Origin: a virus
Strand: one strand, 5' to 3'
DNA: 39,369 nucleotides
IMG/VR virus record: IMGVR_UViG_3300032289_002394
Location: 1-39,369 of that record
The notes under the pieces are model-generated. The model ran no database searches and was not told the origin of the DNA. It was given only the letters and a program-made list of their open reading frames with translations. Positions 8,598 through 17,445 of the stretch are shown here, piece by piece. Made by a program: the position numbers and the translations under genes. Within the stretch, counting starts at the first letter, position 1; every line of letters starts with the position of its first letter.

Positions 8598-9614
8598 ATG
8601 TCAAACAACAACTCAAAATGGGTTCACATAGAACGTGAATCAACAGCTAAGGCTCACGCACAAGAACTAAAAAACTATAAATCTCAGATTGATCTTTATT
8701 CTGAGTTAGTAGAACAGTTGCAGGGACAGCTTGATGTACTTGGAAAGCTTTCCCACCAACCCGTAACTACGTCCACCATCTCAATCCCCAAGAATCAAAA
8801 GAGTAGCGAGGCTACGGCATTTGCTGTTGCCTCTGACTGGCACATTGAAGAAACGGTGCATCCCGACACCGTCAATGGTTTAAACGAGTTTAATCTAAAG
8901 ATTGCTGAACAACGCATTGAGACATTCTTCAAGAGTGTTTTAAGACTTACTGAAATAGAGAGAGCTGGCACAGACATCGACAACCTTGTGCTTTGTTTAT
9001 TGGGAGATCACATCAGTGGATATATTCACGAAGAGCTCGTAGAAAACAACAGTCTTTCTCCGGTAGAGGCAGTCGTATGGGTGCAAGACAAAATCGTTAA
9101 AGGAATTAACACCTTAAGAGCTCATGGTAACTTCAAGAAAATAGTTATCCCTTGCTGCTATGGCAACCATGGACGTACTACGCCAAAATCTAGAATATCT
9201 ACTGGAGCAAAAAATTCTTTTGAGTGGTTGATGTATAAGTGGCTTAGCCAAGTCATCACAGACGGAGTAGAGTGGCAAGTTGCTAGCGGCTACCATACCT
9301 ATATCGACGTATATGGAAAAACCATTAGACTTCACCACGGCGACGGACTTAGATATCAGGGTGGAGTTGGAGGATTAACTATCCCCGTAGAAAAAGCCAT
9401 CTCCTCCTGGAACAGGGGAAGGGTCGCAGATCTTGATGTATTTGGACATTGGCACCAGATGCAGCAAAACCCCAAATGGGTCAGCAATGGATCCATCATT
9501 GGATATGGACCTTATGCATTAAGCATCAAGGCCCCTTATGAACCACCACAACAAACCTACTTCTTGTTCGACTCAAAGAGAGGCAGAACCGGAACATGGC
9601 CAATATTCGTATGA
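8598..9614 (+). CDS. Calcineurin-like metallophosphoesterase (338 aa)
   Basis: The signature motifs of the two-metal phosphoesterase superfamily appear in order: D-x-H in SDWHIEE (D80, H82), GDHISG (D137), GNHGR (N190, H191), HHGDG (H246, H247) and GHWH (H284, H286). This superfamily cleaves phosphate esters, including nucleic-acid ends, cyclic nucleotides and phosphoproteins. The first 70 residues form a separate, probably coiled-coil, segment (ELVEQLQGQLDVLG). Phage homologues occur, but the substrate cannot be read from sequence. It lies between the two polymerase genes and overlaps the next gene by 4 bases, suggesting a role in nucleic-acid handling. Confidence 0.88.
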   Translation: MSNNNSKWVHIERESTAKAHAQELKNYKSQIDLYSELVEQLQGQLDVLGKLSHQPVTTSTISIPKNQKSSEATAFAVASDWHIEETVHPDTVNGLNEFNLKIAEQRIETFFKSVLRLTEIERAGTDIDNLVLCLLGDHISGYIHEELVENNSLSPVEAVVWVQDKIVKGINTLRAHGNFKKIVIPCCYGNHGRTTPKSRISTGAKNSFEWLMYKWLSQVITDGVEWQVASGYHTYIDVYGKTIRLHHGDGLRYQGGVGGLTIPVEKAISSWNRGRVADLDVFGHWHQMQQNPKWVSNGSIIGYGPYALSIKAPYEPPQQTYFLFDSKRGRTGTWPIFV

Positions 9615-10045
9615 ACAAAACTAACTGGAAAAAAGTACACGAAAAGATATTAAATAAAACACACCAACCACCACACGGTTGGGATTCTAGAGAATATGTA
9701 GCGTCTCAGCTTCAGTGCTCTCCAGATAAAGTTTCTCAGGTTCTTGGACCTGGAATTAAGGCTGGAGAAATTGAAGTTAAAGTATTTTCCATCTGGGATA
9801 AAAACATCAAAAGAGTCGTTCAAAGAACTTTTTACAGAGAAAATGGAATTCAAACCGTTGAGGAAGATTTACCTCAAGTTAATGTAAAAAAATTTGACAA
9901 CGACTCTGGTAGAAAAGTTTTTTGCAGAAAAAGAAGAATTCAGGGTATTTACAGGGCAGATGGTTCTGTTCTTTGGGACAATGGGAAGGTTTCATTTCCC
10001 TCCAAAAAAGCTTTCAAGAAATGTGACGTAAAGTTCATTTCTTGA
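9611..10045 (+). CDS. Small basic protein, likely winged-helix DNA-binding (144 aa)
   Basis: I choose ATG 9611, which overlaps the stop of the phosphoesterase gene as ATGA; a longer in-frame start at 9596 would overlap more. Residues about 20-70 (SREYVASQLQCSPDKVSQVL, then IKAGEIEVKVFSIWD) have the helix-turn-helix-wing pattern of a small winged helix. The C-terminal half is basic (RKVFCRKRRIQGIYRADG) and has no clear family. A DNA-binding or regulatory role next to the polymerase genes is plausible but inferred. Confidence 0.55.
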   Translation: MNKTNWKKVHEKILNKTHQPPHGWDSREYVASQLQCSPDKVSQVLGPGIKAGEIEVKVFSIWDKNIKRVVQRTFYRENGIQTVEEDLPQVNVKKFDNDSGRKVFCRKRRIQGIYRADGSVLWDNGKVSFPSKKAFKKCDVKFIS

Positions 10046-10076
10046 AAAATAAGTTTTATTAGGGCAACATTGAATA

Positions 10077-11933
10077 ATGGTTACAACAGTTGCCAGGCTT
10101 ATTTTTAATTCTATCGTCCCTGAAAAATTCAGGGCCGATATTTCTGACGATAAGCCTATTGGCAGCCACGAGGTTCAAACCATATTGCAAAGGGTTGCAG
10201 AAGAGCAGCCAGAGTCTTATAAAGATATTTCTTACAAGCTCCTAAGGCTTGGATCAAAAGGTGCAGTAGAAACTGGAAGTTCTTTTTCTATGGATGACTT
10301 AGTTTCTCCCATAGATAAAAAAGAACTTATGCAAGGGGTGGAAGACGAAGAAAGATCTATTTTTTTAGATCCCAAGCTTACATCTGAACAAAAAGAACAA
10401 AAGTTAGTTTCACTTTACTATAAGTATTCTAAAAAAATGCCAGAGATGGTTTACGATGCCTCAATTCGTAAGGGATCGAACTTGGCAAAAATGGTTGCTT
10501 CTGGTGCCAGAGGAAACAAGAGTCAGTTAAATAGTAATATTGGCGCAGACTTCTTGGTTGTTGATCAGACAAATACTCCAGTTCCTATTGGGATTAAGTC
10601 CTCTTATACAGAAGGGATGTCACCTGCTGAATATTTTGCCGCAAGCTACGGAACAAGAGCTGGGCTTATTGCTACAAAGTTTTCTACACAAAATTCAGGG
10701 TTCCTTGCCAAGCAAATTAATGCTGCAGCAATGGATTTGATGGTTACAGAAGATGACTGTAAAACGGGACTTGGAATTCCTGTCAGCATAGATGACACAG
10801 ACAATGTGGGATCTGTTTTGGCTAAGGGTGCGAATGGCTATTCAGCTGGTACAATTCTTACACCTAAAATTATTCAAGATCTTAAAAAATCTAACAGATC
10901 CAAGCTTGCAGTTAGGTCTGCTTTGACCTGTGAATCTCACAATGGTATTTGTAGCCGCTGTGCAGGCGCTAGAGAGCGCGGAAGACTTCCACACCTTTCA
11001 GATGCCATCGGCCTTGCCTCTGCTAGTGCATTGACCGAACCGCTCAGTCAAAGCTTGCTTTCCACTAAGCACTCGGCTGGTGTAGCGAACGCATCAAAGG
11101 TGACTGGATTTAAGGCAATTAATTCACTCTTTCAAGTTCCAGAGACATTCCCCGATAAAGCCTCTTTGTCTGAAATTGATGGGGTTGTCGACAGGATAGA
11201 AGAATTGCCTCAGGGCGGATTTAATGTGTGGGTAGGAGAAAAAGAACATTATGTTTCCCCATCTCACGAGATCTTAGTCAAGCGTGGCGATAAAATAGAA
11301 CCAGGCGATAGGATATCGAGTGGTTTAATTAACCCATCTGAAATTGTTAGACTGAAGGGGGTAGGGGCCGGAAGATTATCATTACTGAAACAAATACAAG
11401 ATACCTTTAAGGAGAATGGAATTAAAGTATCCAGAAAGAATGCTGAGGTGGTGGCAAGGGCGGTTGTAGATCATGTTAGGGTTGTAGATGGAGATGAGAC
11501 ATCTGAATATCTTCCTGACGAGGTTGTAGAATATAGCTCTTTTAGTAAAAGCTATAAACCAAGGGAAAGCTCTGCACTATCGACTCCTAGCAAAGCTCTT
11601 GGTAAGTATCTTGAGAAACCAGTATTACATTACAGTATCGGAACAAAAATAACTCCTAGTATTGTTAAGGAACTAGATGACATGGAAGAAAGAGAGGTCA
11701 TGGTAAGTGATATATCTCCATCTTTTGAGCCAACCATGGTCAGACTGATGGAGAATCCATCTTATGATCAAGATTGGATGTCTCAGCTTGGTACATCTTA
11801 CGTTCAGAAAAATTTAAAAAAGAATGTTATATCTGGAGATGTAACCTCAAACATTCATGGAACTAATCCGCTTCCAGCGTTGGCTTATGGTCAAGAGTTT
11901 GGTAAACCACCAAAAGGAGTCATTGGCTACTAA
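10077..11933 (+). CDS. RNA polymerase beta-prime, C-terminal half (618 aa)
   Basis: Clear beta-prime C-terminal features appear in order: SGARGNKSQ (about 142-150), the bridge helix (MSPAEYFAASYGTRAGLI, from about 181), the zinc site with four Cys (C228 in VTEDDC; C285, C292 and C295 in CESHNGICSRC), and the trigger-loop region (EPLSQSLLSTKHSAG, about 321-335), where the catalytic His aligns with H332. In the trigger loop the usual Met-Arg pair is replaced by Leu-Ser. The remaining residues to the end cover the beta-prime C-terminal clamp region in reduced form. With the fusion at 3565 it completes beta-prime; the beta N-terminal half is not in the window. Location among virion genes suggests, but does not prove, a virion-packaged polymerase. 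Confidence 0.92.
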   Translation: MVTTVARLIFNSIVPEKFRADISDDKPIGSHEVQTILQRVAEEQPESYKDISYKLLRLGSKGAVETGSSFSMDDLVSPIDKKELMQGVEDEERSIFLDPKLTSEQKEQKLVSLYYKYSKKMPEMVYDASIRKGSNLAKMVASGARGNKSQLNSNIGADFLVVDQTNTPVPIGIKSSYTEGMSPAEYFAASYGTRAGLIATKFSTQNSGFLAKQINAAAMDLMVTEDDCKTGLGIPVSIDDTDNVGSVLAKGANGYSAGTILTPKIIQDLKKSNRSKLAVRSALTCESHNGICSRCAGARERGRLPHLSDAIGLASASALTEPLSQSLLSTKHSAGVANASKVTGFKAINSLFQVPETFPDKASLSEIDGVVDRIEELPQGGFNVWVGEKEHYVSPSHEILVKRGDKIEPGDRISSGLINPSEIVRLKGVGAGRLSLLKQIQDTFKENGIKVSRKNAEVVARAVVDHVRVVDGDETSEYLPDEVVEYSSFSKSYKPRESSALSTPSKALGKYLEKPVLHYSIGTKITPSIVKELDDMEEREVMVSDISPSFEPTMVRLMENPSYDQDWMSQLGTSYVQKNLKKNVISGDVTSNIHGTNPLPALAYGQEFGKPPKGVIGY

Positions 11934-12025
11934 AACATTTCTGGATCTTTTGTGTTGATTCTGTAATATTAAGTAAAAACTTCTTTTCTTATTGAACATA
12001 ATAAGACAAAATAATTCATAAAATT
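11934..12025 (+). promoter_or_regulatory. AT-rich intergenic gap with weak promoter-like sequence
   Basis: This 92-base gap is very AT rich. It contains GTGTTGATTCTGTAAT (11952-11967), a distant match to the GTGTAAA...TAAT element seen at three other gene starts. No hairpin terminator or Shine-Dalgarno site is visible. The following gene starts after AAAATT. Confidence 0.25.
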
Positions 12026-14272
12026 ATGCCTAATCCATTGCAACAGGTTGAACAGAATTTATCAGAAATTGCTGTAGCACAAGTCTCAGAAAAAAACCCT
12101 AACCTTTTAAGTTACTACCTCGGTTTTGATATAATCGACAAGAATGATGATGGCACAAGAGCGGCTGGCATCATGGGATTTAAAATTGGCGGTCAATTAA
12201 TTTACATTCCCGTATTTTTCCTCAGTGGAAAAATTAAAGGGATGGAAGTAATGTATCTTAAAAATTCTGACACGTTTGTGGCTAATAACGAGCAATGGGT
12301 AAATTATATTTCTAGTCAAAATCCTTCAGACATTGGCGAGCCAGTTTCCAAAGAAGTTCAAAATTCCCAGGGTGAAATGAACAATTCTCTGAGAATTTTT
12401 TCAAGACCTCCTGCTAGTGCGAACAGCAAGGCTGCTTCAACGGAGATTCATGAATTGTCAGTAGAAGACTTCATTGACACAAAGATTGCGTTAAATGAAT
12501 CATCCAAAGACTTTGTTGATTTTATTAAGGAAGCTGGACATGAAGTTTCATTAAACTTTGCAAAACTGGCATCAGAGAAGCCCGAGATTCTGGAGATTGT
12601 TTCTAGAATTTATGATCTTGATGAAGTTAAGCAGGCAATGGAGGAAGCTAAGGCAAATTCAAAGATCAAGGAGCCCAAAGAAGTAAAAGCTGAAAAAACT
12701 TTAGAGCTTATCAAATCTGAAGATGTTTTAGAGGATCCATCATCTTTCCCCAATTTATCAAAAGATAAAAAAGAGAAGATGATGTCTAAGGGGTATGCAG
12801 TCAAAGACCTTAGAAACGAAGAAGACAAGAGCGATGTTTATGTTGGTGATTATAAGCAAGAATTCTCACAGGTAACAGACACTGGTTATTATGAGATGCT
12901 TAATTGTTTTGGAGACCTTAGCAAAGTTGTGGTGTTCTCCAAGGTTAATAGGCTTGGAGACAAAACCCCGCATAAGAGTAGTGGCTATGAACCACAAATG
13001 GTTTTTGATCCAAAGTCTAAAAATATATTTTGGGCTAAAGAGCCTGTATACGTCAAGGGTGGCACAAGTTTAATTAAGGACCTAGATGAAACTGAAAAAA
13101 CAGAAGTAATTAAAAACATTGGCGGAACAGTTGCTGATGCTCAGGTAAACAAAGAGTACATTGCCTTAGACAGTCAAATGTCTGCCTATGGACCATTCAG
13201 GGTCACTAACAAGACTAAGGACGACAACAGAATTACCCTCAAGGTTGAACAATGTTACGTGCCAATGTCTAGCAGTCCAATGATGAAAGACGATGGGAAC
13301 TCCGATAGCTTAGACTACTCGAGAGGATGTGATCACCACAATCGTGAGTGTTTCTACGTGAGACAAGTTTCCAAAAAAACTTCAGTTCCTGAGTTTATTG
13401 GTAATGCGATGTTTGTTGGATCAGGAGTCAAATTTGTCGAAGTTAAGCAATACGATGATTACCAGTCTTCAGAGAGCACGGAAGAAAAAGAGCCAAACTC
13501 AGTTTTAAATATTATGCCAGCGAACAGCAAAACGCTTGATGCTGTTGTAACTGCCAGAGGTGGAAACAAAGTCATTGTAGAGAAATCAGCAATGTTCGAT
13601 GTCAACGTCTCAATGTTTGGGGAGACCCTCAGTTTCAGAGACAGAGGAGAGGTTGTAATTGATTTAATGCAAAGAGCAAGCCTCTCGGAAGATTCAGCAG
13701 AAAAAGTTGCTACTGAAATTTTTGAGTTATCAAAGCGTCGTCTTGTAGCTTGGTCAATTCCAAGATCAAAGAAGGCTAACTACCCAAACATTGAGTTACC
13801 TTCAGGTGCTGCAGGTGTTCACAGAGATGGAACTCCCATTCAAGTTGAACAATACGAGAAGGCTGAAATGATGCCAGCAAGTCCTGGTCCACAAAACGCA
13901 ACAGACATGGAAATTGGTATGTGGGACCAAATTTCAGAAGATGACATTAAGTTTCTTGAAAGAGCAAGCGACAGCAATGCTCGCCAAGTTTTTGATCCAG
14001 CAATGATTGGGGTCATGGTAAGAACTTCCAGATCTCAATCTATTGTTCAAGAATACATCCCTGAGTTAGTAGACAACTTAGATAGAATGTGCAGATTGCT
14101 TCTGCTCTTCTATTGGCACAACTCAGAATTTGCCGAAGAATATGGTATTGACGAAATGGCAGACTTTGAAGATCTGATTTTGTCCACCATTAAGTCGACC
14201 TCAAAGGTTGTGTTGTTCCTTAAGCAACGTGCCGTAGAGAGTTCAACTGGGCAAACGGATGTTCTTGGCTAA
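12026..14272 (+). CDS. Large probable virion protein, function unknown (748 aa)
   Basis: A long soluble protein without membrane segments or signal peptide. Residues 25-95 contain hydrophobic beta-type segments (IMGFKIGGQLIYIPVFFL). An acidic/Lys-rich linker follows near 205-245 (AMEEAKANSKIKEPKEVK). The C-terminal 90 residues are helical (YIPELVDNLDRMCRLLLLFY). I considered a portal, but the pattern of portal proteins is not evident. Its size and position among structural genes suggest a virion component. It ends with TAATG shared with the next, tagged gene. No family is recognised. Confidence 0.5.
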   Translation: MPNPLQQVEQNLSEIAVAQVSEKNPNLLSYYLGFDIIDKNDDGTRAAGIMGFKIGGQLIYIPVFFLSGKIKGMEVMYLKNSDTFVANNEQWVNYISSQNPSDIGEPVSKEVQNSQGEMNNSLRIFSRPPASANSKAASTEIHELSVEDFIDTKIALNESSKDFVDFIKEAGHEVSLNFAKLASEKPEILEIVSRIYDLDEVKQAMEEAKANSKIKEPKEVKAEKTLELIKSEDVLEDPSSFPNLSKDKKEKMMSKGYAVKDLRNEEDKSDVYVGDYKQEFSQVTDTGYYEMLNCFGDLSKVVVFSKVNRLGDKTPHKSSGYEPQMVFDPKSKNIFWAKEPVYVKGGTSLIKDLDETEKTEVIKNIGGTVADAQVNKEYIALDSQMSAYGPFRVTNKTKDDNRITLKVEQCYVPMSSSPMMKDDGNSDSLDYSRGCDHHNRECFYVRQVSKKTSVPEFIGNAMFVGSGVKFVEVKQYDDYQSSESTEEKEPNSVLNIMPANSKTLDAVVTARGGNKVIVEKSAMFDVNVSMFGETLSFRDRGEVVIDLMQRASLSEDSAEKVATEIFELSKRRLVAWSIPRSKKANYPNIELPSGAAGVHRDGTPIQVEQYEKAEMMPASPGPQNATDMEIGMWDQISEDDIKFLERASDSNARQVFDPAMIGVMVRTSRSQSIVQEYIPELVDNLDRMCRLLLLFYWHNSEFAEEYGIDEMADFEDLILSTIKSTSKVVLFLKQRAVESSTGQTDVLG

Positions 14273-14745
14273 TGAATAAATACGCAAAAGAGTATATCAA
14301 GTCTTTCGTTGGTGCAGTTAAACAAAAGACTGCGGTAGAACCCAAGAACGATATTATAGGGGACTATATAGTAAAACCTATTATCAATAGTTTTAGGGGT
14401 GCATATAGCAATGCAAGAGACGCCAAAGATCTGTATGCAGCGGGTCAACCTGATGCGGCAAAAGCAAAAACCTATCAAGCTGTCGGAAATTTGGGGATGG
14501 GTGTGGGGTTAGCACTCCCCGTAGGAAGGGGAATAGCTTGGGGAAGTAAAATGATCACGGGTGGGGTTAATACAGCAAGACCACTGCTTCGCACTTTATC
14601 TAATGCAGCAACAACGGGTGGTCTTTTTGGTGGGGCAGCTTTAACTGGATATGGATCTAATAAATATGAAAAATACGAACTATCTAAGCTCAAACCCCAC
14701 CTAGATGTTCTTGGAAAAATGAGGTCTGGATATAATCCTGAATGA
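14272..14745 (+). CDS. MNKYA-tagged glycine-zipper protein (157 aa)
   Basis: The protein begins MNKYAKEYIKSFVGAV, the tag shared by at least six other modules in the window. Two Gly/Ala-rich hydrophobic stretches follow at about residues 75-95 (NLGMGVGLALPVGRGIAWG) and 110-128 (ATTGGLFGGAALTGYG), which could form a membrane hairpin. The C-terminus is charged. The start overlaps the previous stop (TAATG) and the stop overlaps the next start (ATGA). By analogy with T4 internal proteins I infer a packaged virion protein that may enter the host membrane on ejection. Confidence 0.6.
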   Translation: MNKYAKEYIKSFVGAVKQKTAVEPKNDIIGDYIVKPIINSFRGAYSNARDAKDLYAAGQPDAAKAKTYQAVGNLGMGVGLALPVGRGIAWGSKMITGGVNTARPLLRTLSNAATTGGLFGGAALTGYGSNKYEKYELSKLKPHLDVLGKMRSGYNPE

Positions 14746-15641
14746 GTCAGATAAAACAATTTTCTAGGGATTTTAGTGAAGACCCTGATTATTCTCCATC
14801 GTGGAGAGCAAATCAGGCTATGGAGTATCGTCGTGTGTACAGAGACTTAGTTTCTCGTGGAGAGGAAAACATTGTTGTTATTCCACCAGAAGAAAGTGAT
14901 GAATACATTATAGACTATTTTTCTTATTTAATTCATGGAGCTTGCCACTTTTCAGAAATTAAATATGCACACTCCTGTTTTAACAGCAACCACGTAAGGG
15001 GTTTTGGAACACAGATACAGGCAATGTTCCTTGGACAAAAAACGGTCTCAGAGATTGCAGAAAGCTTTAAAACGAAAGAAAAAAACATTGAGTGCTTTCT
15101 CAAGATGTTTTTTGACGTATCTAATTATTTGGATTGTGAAAATTTAATATATTCTTTAATTTCTCCTTATGATAGATGGAAAGAGACTCCACTTGATGTT
15201 GTAGCTAATTCAATATGGATGGGACTTTCCTATGAGTTTGGCTGGGACACTGCAAAATATATCTTACAAAGACGACTTCAAGTTACAGAGAAAATTGCCG
15301 AAAAATTAAGCAATGCCATGAAGCAGTCTCTTTCTTTACAGGCCAGTGAATATGTATTAGGTGTAAGATTAGTGAATCATGCAAGACCTAGTGACTTTGA
15401 AAGACATATTGCGTATACTAATGCTTTAAGCTTTGCTGAAAAAGATAGAGATCAAGGACCTTTCAGTAATGGTGATTTATTTAGAAATGCCCTTTGGGCA
15501 GGAATTACTGAAACTTCGGTAATGTTAGATAAAGGCGACCCAGTTAGAAAAATGATCGGAGAAAAAGAAAGAGAAATGAGAAATATTGGAAATACTGTAG
15601 AGATTAAAGAATTGACATATTCTACTCCACAACCATTATAA
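14742..15641 (+). CDS. Unrecognised helical protein with possible HTH (299 aa)
   Basis: The protein is mostly alpha-helical with aromatic-rich segments. Residues about 99-125 (GQKTVSEIAESFKTKEKNIE) look like a helix-turn-helix of the kind used to bind DNA. The early part contains VVIPPEESDEYIIDYFSYLI, and the end is a charged helix. It is located between tagged and coiled-coil virion genes and overlaps the previous stop (ATGA). Possible roles include a virion protein or DNA-binding packaging factor; neither can be shown. Confidence 0.45.
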   Translation: MSQIKQFSRDFSEDPDYSPSWRANQAMEYRRVYRDLVSRGEENIVVIPPEESDEYIIDYFSYLIHGACHFSEIKYAHSCFNSNHVRGFGTQIQAMFLGQKTVSEIAESFKTKEKNIECFLKMFFDVSNYLDCENLIYSLISPYDRWKETPLDVVANSIWMGLSYEFGWDTAKYILQRRLQVTEKIAEKLSNAMKQSLSLQASEYVLGVRLVNHARPSDFERHIAYTNALSFAEKDRDQGPFSNGDLFRNALWAGITETSVMLDKGDPVRKMIGEKEREMRNIGNTVEIKELTYSTPQPL

Positions 15642-15660
15642 TTTAAGATAATATATTCAT

Positions 15661-17079
15661 ATGATTTACGAGCGAATTGAAAAATCACTTAATCAAGCGA
15701 TTAAATTACACAACTCTGGAATGGGAGCAAACGATAGCATCATTAAAGTTGCTAAAGACAATGAGCTCAATCCGGAAACAATTTGCCGTGTAGTCGAGGC
15801 ATTCAATATTGCTAAGACCAAGGCATACGTTAAGGTGGCCGAAGACAAAGCTGGAGACTTTGACGTTGCCGATAAAAAAGAAGTCATTAAGAGAGTCTTT
15901 GAAAACTCTTCAGTCGAGCCTAAGACTGCGTCTGTGGTCGATGATTTGTTTGGGGAAAGAGATAATTTCAAGTATGAGGAGTTTGATGGAAACTACATCG
16001 AAGAGAACATCAAGGTCTCTAGCACTTCTGAGGTTTCTTTAGACGATAGAATCAAAAAAGCTTATCAAGCCATTGAAGAACAAGATAGGGAGATTGAAGA
16101 ACGCAAAAAGGAAATTGTTTTAGTGAAAGAGGCTTTTTATACATCGCTCAAACAACTGACAGATTCACTTTCCTACACTGAAGAACGCGAGAAAGTTGCG
16201 GATGCAGTTGCTGAAGTGTTCTACGAGCACGGGGAAAACAAACGTGCAGGCAAAGTTCTCCATTTAATTTCCAAGTGCGCAAATCTCAAGTTTGATGAAA
16301 TGACAGAAAAGCTTGGAGGAGCACACTCTCCGACCACTGGGACATTTGTTTCCTGCTTTAATTCTTTGGTAGAGTCTGATGAAGAGTATTCCAAGTTAGC
16401 AAAAGAGTTTAACGAAACATTAAAGCAAGCTAAAGATGGCCAAGAAGAATTAATGAGTTTAGTAAAGAGGGCTGGTGGAATTAACTCTAATCAAAAAGCT
16501 GCCAAGCTTATTGGTTCCAAGAAGTCTCAAAAACTTGCTAAAAATGAAGATCTCCCTGAAGATCTTTTGAATGATGTCTTGGGATCTTTATTTAAGGATA
16601 AAAAGGCTCAAGAAAAGCTTGAGAAAAAGATCGCCTCTACCAGTTTCTTGAAGATCTCTAATGCCGGAGGTAGTGCAAAAATTCCTGGCGCTTTTGACCC
16701 ATCCACTTACAGTACGCTACAGTTACCAAGTGGCAAAGACTTATGGTCTAAGGGGTATGAGCTTCGTCTAAAAAAAAAGACTGACCCAATGGGGGACGTT
16801 GAAACATCTAGGGAAATAGAGGGAATCAAAAGACAAACTATCTTAGCAGAACTCCTCAACGATGAAATTATTTCTCAGCAAAATCCAGAAGACGTCATTA
16901 GTGCATACAATACGATGATTCAGTTGGCACCTAATGCTAGCTTGGTTAAGGATGTTGCAAAGTCTGTGCTTCGTCAAGGAACGGCACAAGTTATTGATCC
17001 ACATTTCGCTAGTACGTTAACTGAGCTAGAGCTCAGCTTACTGAAGACACAAAACTTTACTCCAGGACAAAAACAGTGA
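15661..17079 (+). CDS. Long helical/coiled-coil probable virion protein (472 aa)
   Basis: The N-terminal 60 residues form a helical domain (NQAIKLHNSGMGANDSIIKV). Residues about 125-165 (RIKKAYQAIEEQDREIEERK) form a coiled coil, and a second helical domain follows. A Ser/Gly-rich region near 325-350 (TSFLKISNAGGSAKIPG) links to a C-terminal domain. KLA/KVA-type motifs recur (YVKVAED, QKLAKNE). Highly helical proteins of this size between tail and head genes can be scaffolding or internal proteins. No family is recognised. Its stop overlaps the GTG start of the next gene. Confidence 0.45.
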   Translation: MIYERIEKSLNQAIKLHNSGMGANDSIIKVAKDNELNPETICRVVEAFNIAKTKAYVKVAEDKAGDFDVADKKEVIKRVFENSSVEPKTASVVDDLFGERDNFKYEEFDGNYIEENIKVSSTSEVSLDDRIKKAYQAIEEQDREIEERKKEIVLVKEAFYTSLKQLTDSLSYTEEREKVADAVAEVFYEHGENKRAGKVLHLISKCANLKFDEMTEKLGGAHSPTTGTFVSCFNSLVESDEEYSKLAKEFNETLKQAKDGQEELMSLVKRAGGINSNQKAAKLIGSKKSQKLAKNEDLPEDLLNDVLGSLFKDKKAQEKLEKKIASTSFLKISNAGGSAKIPGAFDPSTYSTLQLPSGKDLWSKGYELRLKKKTDPMGDVETSREIEGIKRQTILAELLNDEIISQQNPEDVISAYNTMIQLAPNASLVKDVAKSVLRQGTAQVIDPHFASTLTELELSLLKTQNFTPGQKQ

Positions 17080-17441
17080 AAATTAGAACATACAAATATA
17101 TTGCAGATCAAAAGTTCTTTGTTGAAATCAGGACAGAAGAATTTTCTCAAAGCGACCTAGATTTAATGCAGCAATTCGGTGAGCCAGAGATCAATGTAGG
17201 TGGACTGTATGGCGACACTGTTGGGCCAACATCCACTTGGATAGCTCCAGATAAATTTTTGCGTGTGAAGCAGGGCTTTCAACCATTTAAGGCTTTCTTT
17301 GATAGCCGAACATTTGGCAATGATGCTGATGACAGAGCTAATGCACTAATCTCAAAGATAATTCAAAGGCTACAATCTGCGATGACAACCCTCAGAGCTA
17401 AACAGGATACTTTCACTAGCGAATCCGTCACTAACGTATAA
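17076..17441 (+). CDS. Small unknown protein with GTG start (121 aa)
   Basis: The start is GTG at 17076, overlapping the previous stop (GTGA); no better ATG exists nearby. The core (KIRTYKYIADQKFFVEIRTEEFSQSD) is predicted beta-alpha, followed by EPEINVGGLYGDTVGP and a C-terminal helix (ANALISKIIQRLQSAM). It is compact and soluble. It sits inside the pre-capsid gene block and probably contributes to the virion or its assembly; no family is recognised. Confidence 0.45.
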   Translation: MKIRTYKYIADQKFFVEIRTEEFSQSDLDLMQQFGEPEINVGGLYGDTVGPTSTWIAPDKFLRVKQGFQPFKAFFDSRTFGNDADDRANALISKIIQRLQSAMTTLRAKQDTFTSESVTNV

Positions 17442-17445
17442 TTTT

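Noticed and set aside
6634-10076. Polymerase split by an intron or inserted element
   Set aside because: Each piece has its own start and stop, the break coincides with a natural subunit split point, and seven ordinary genes without splice or intein motifs lie between.
12026-14272. Portal protein
   Set aside because: The size and place are possible, but I see no portal pattern, and N-terminal beta segments and an acidic linker do not fit well. Left as an unknown virion protein.
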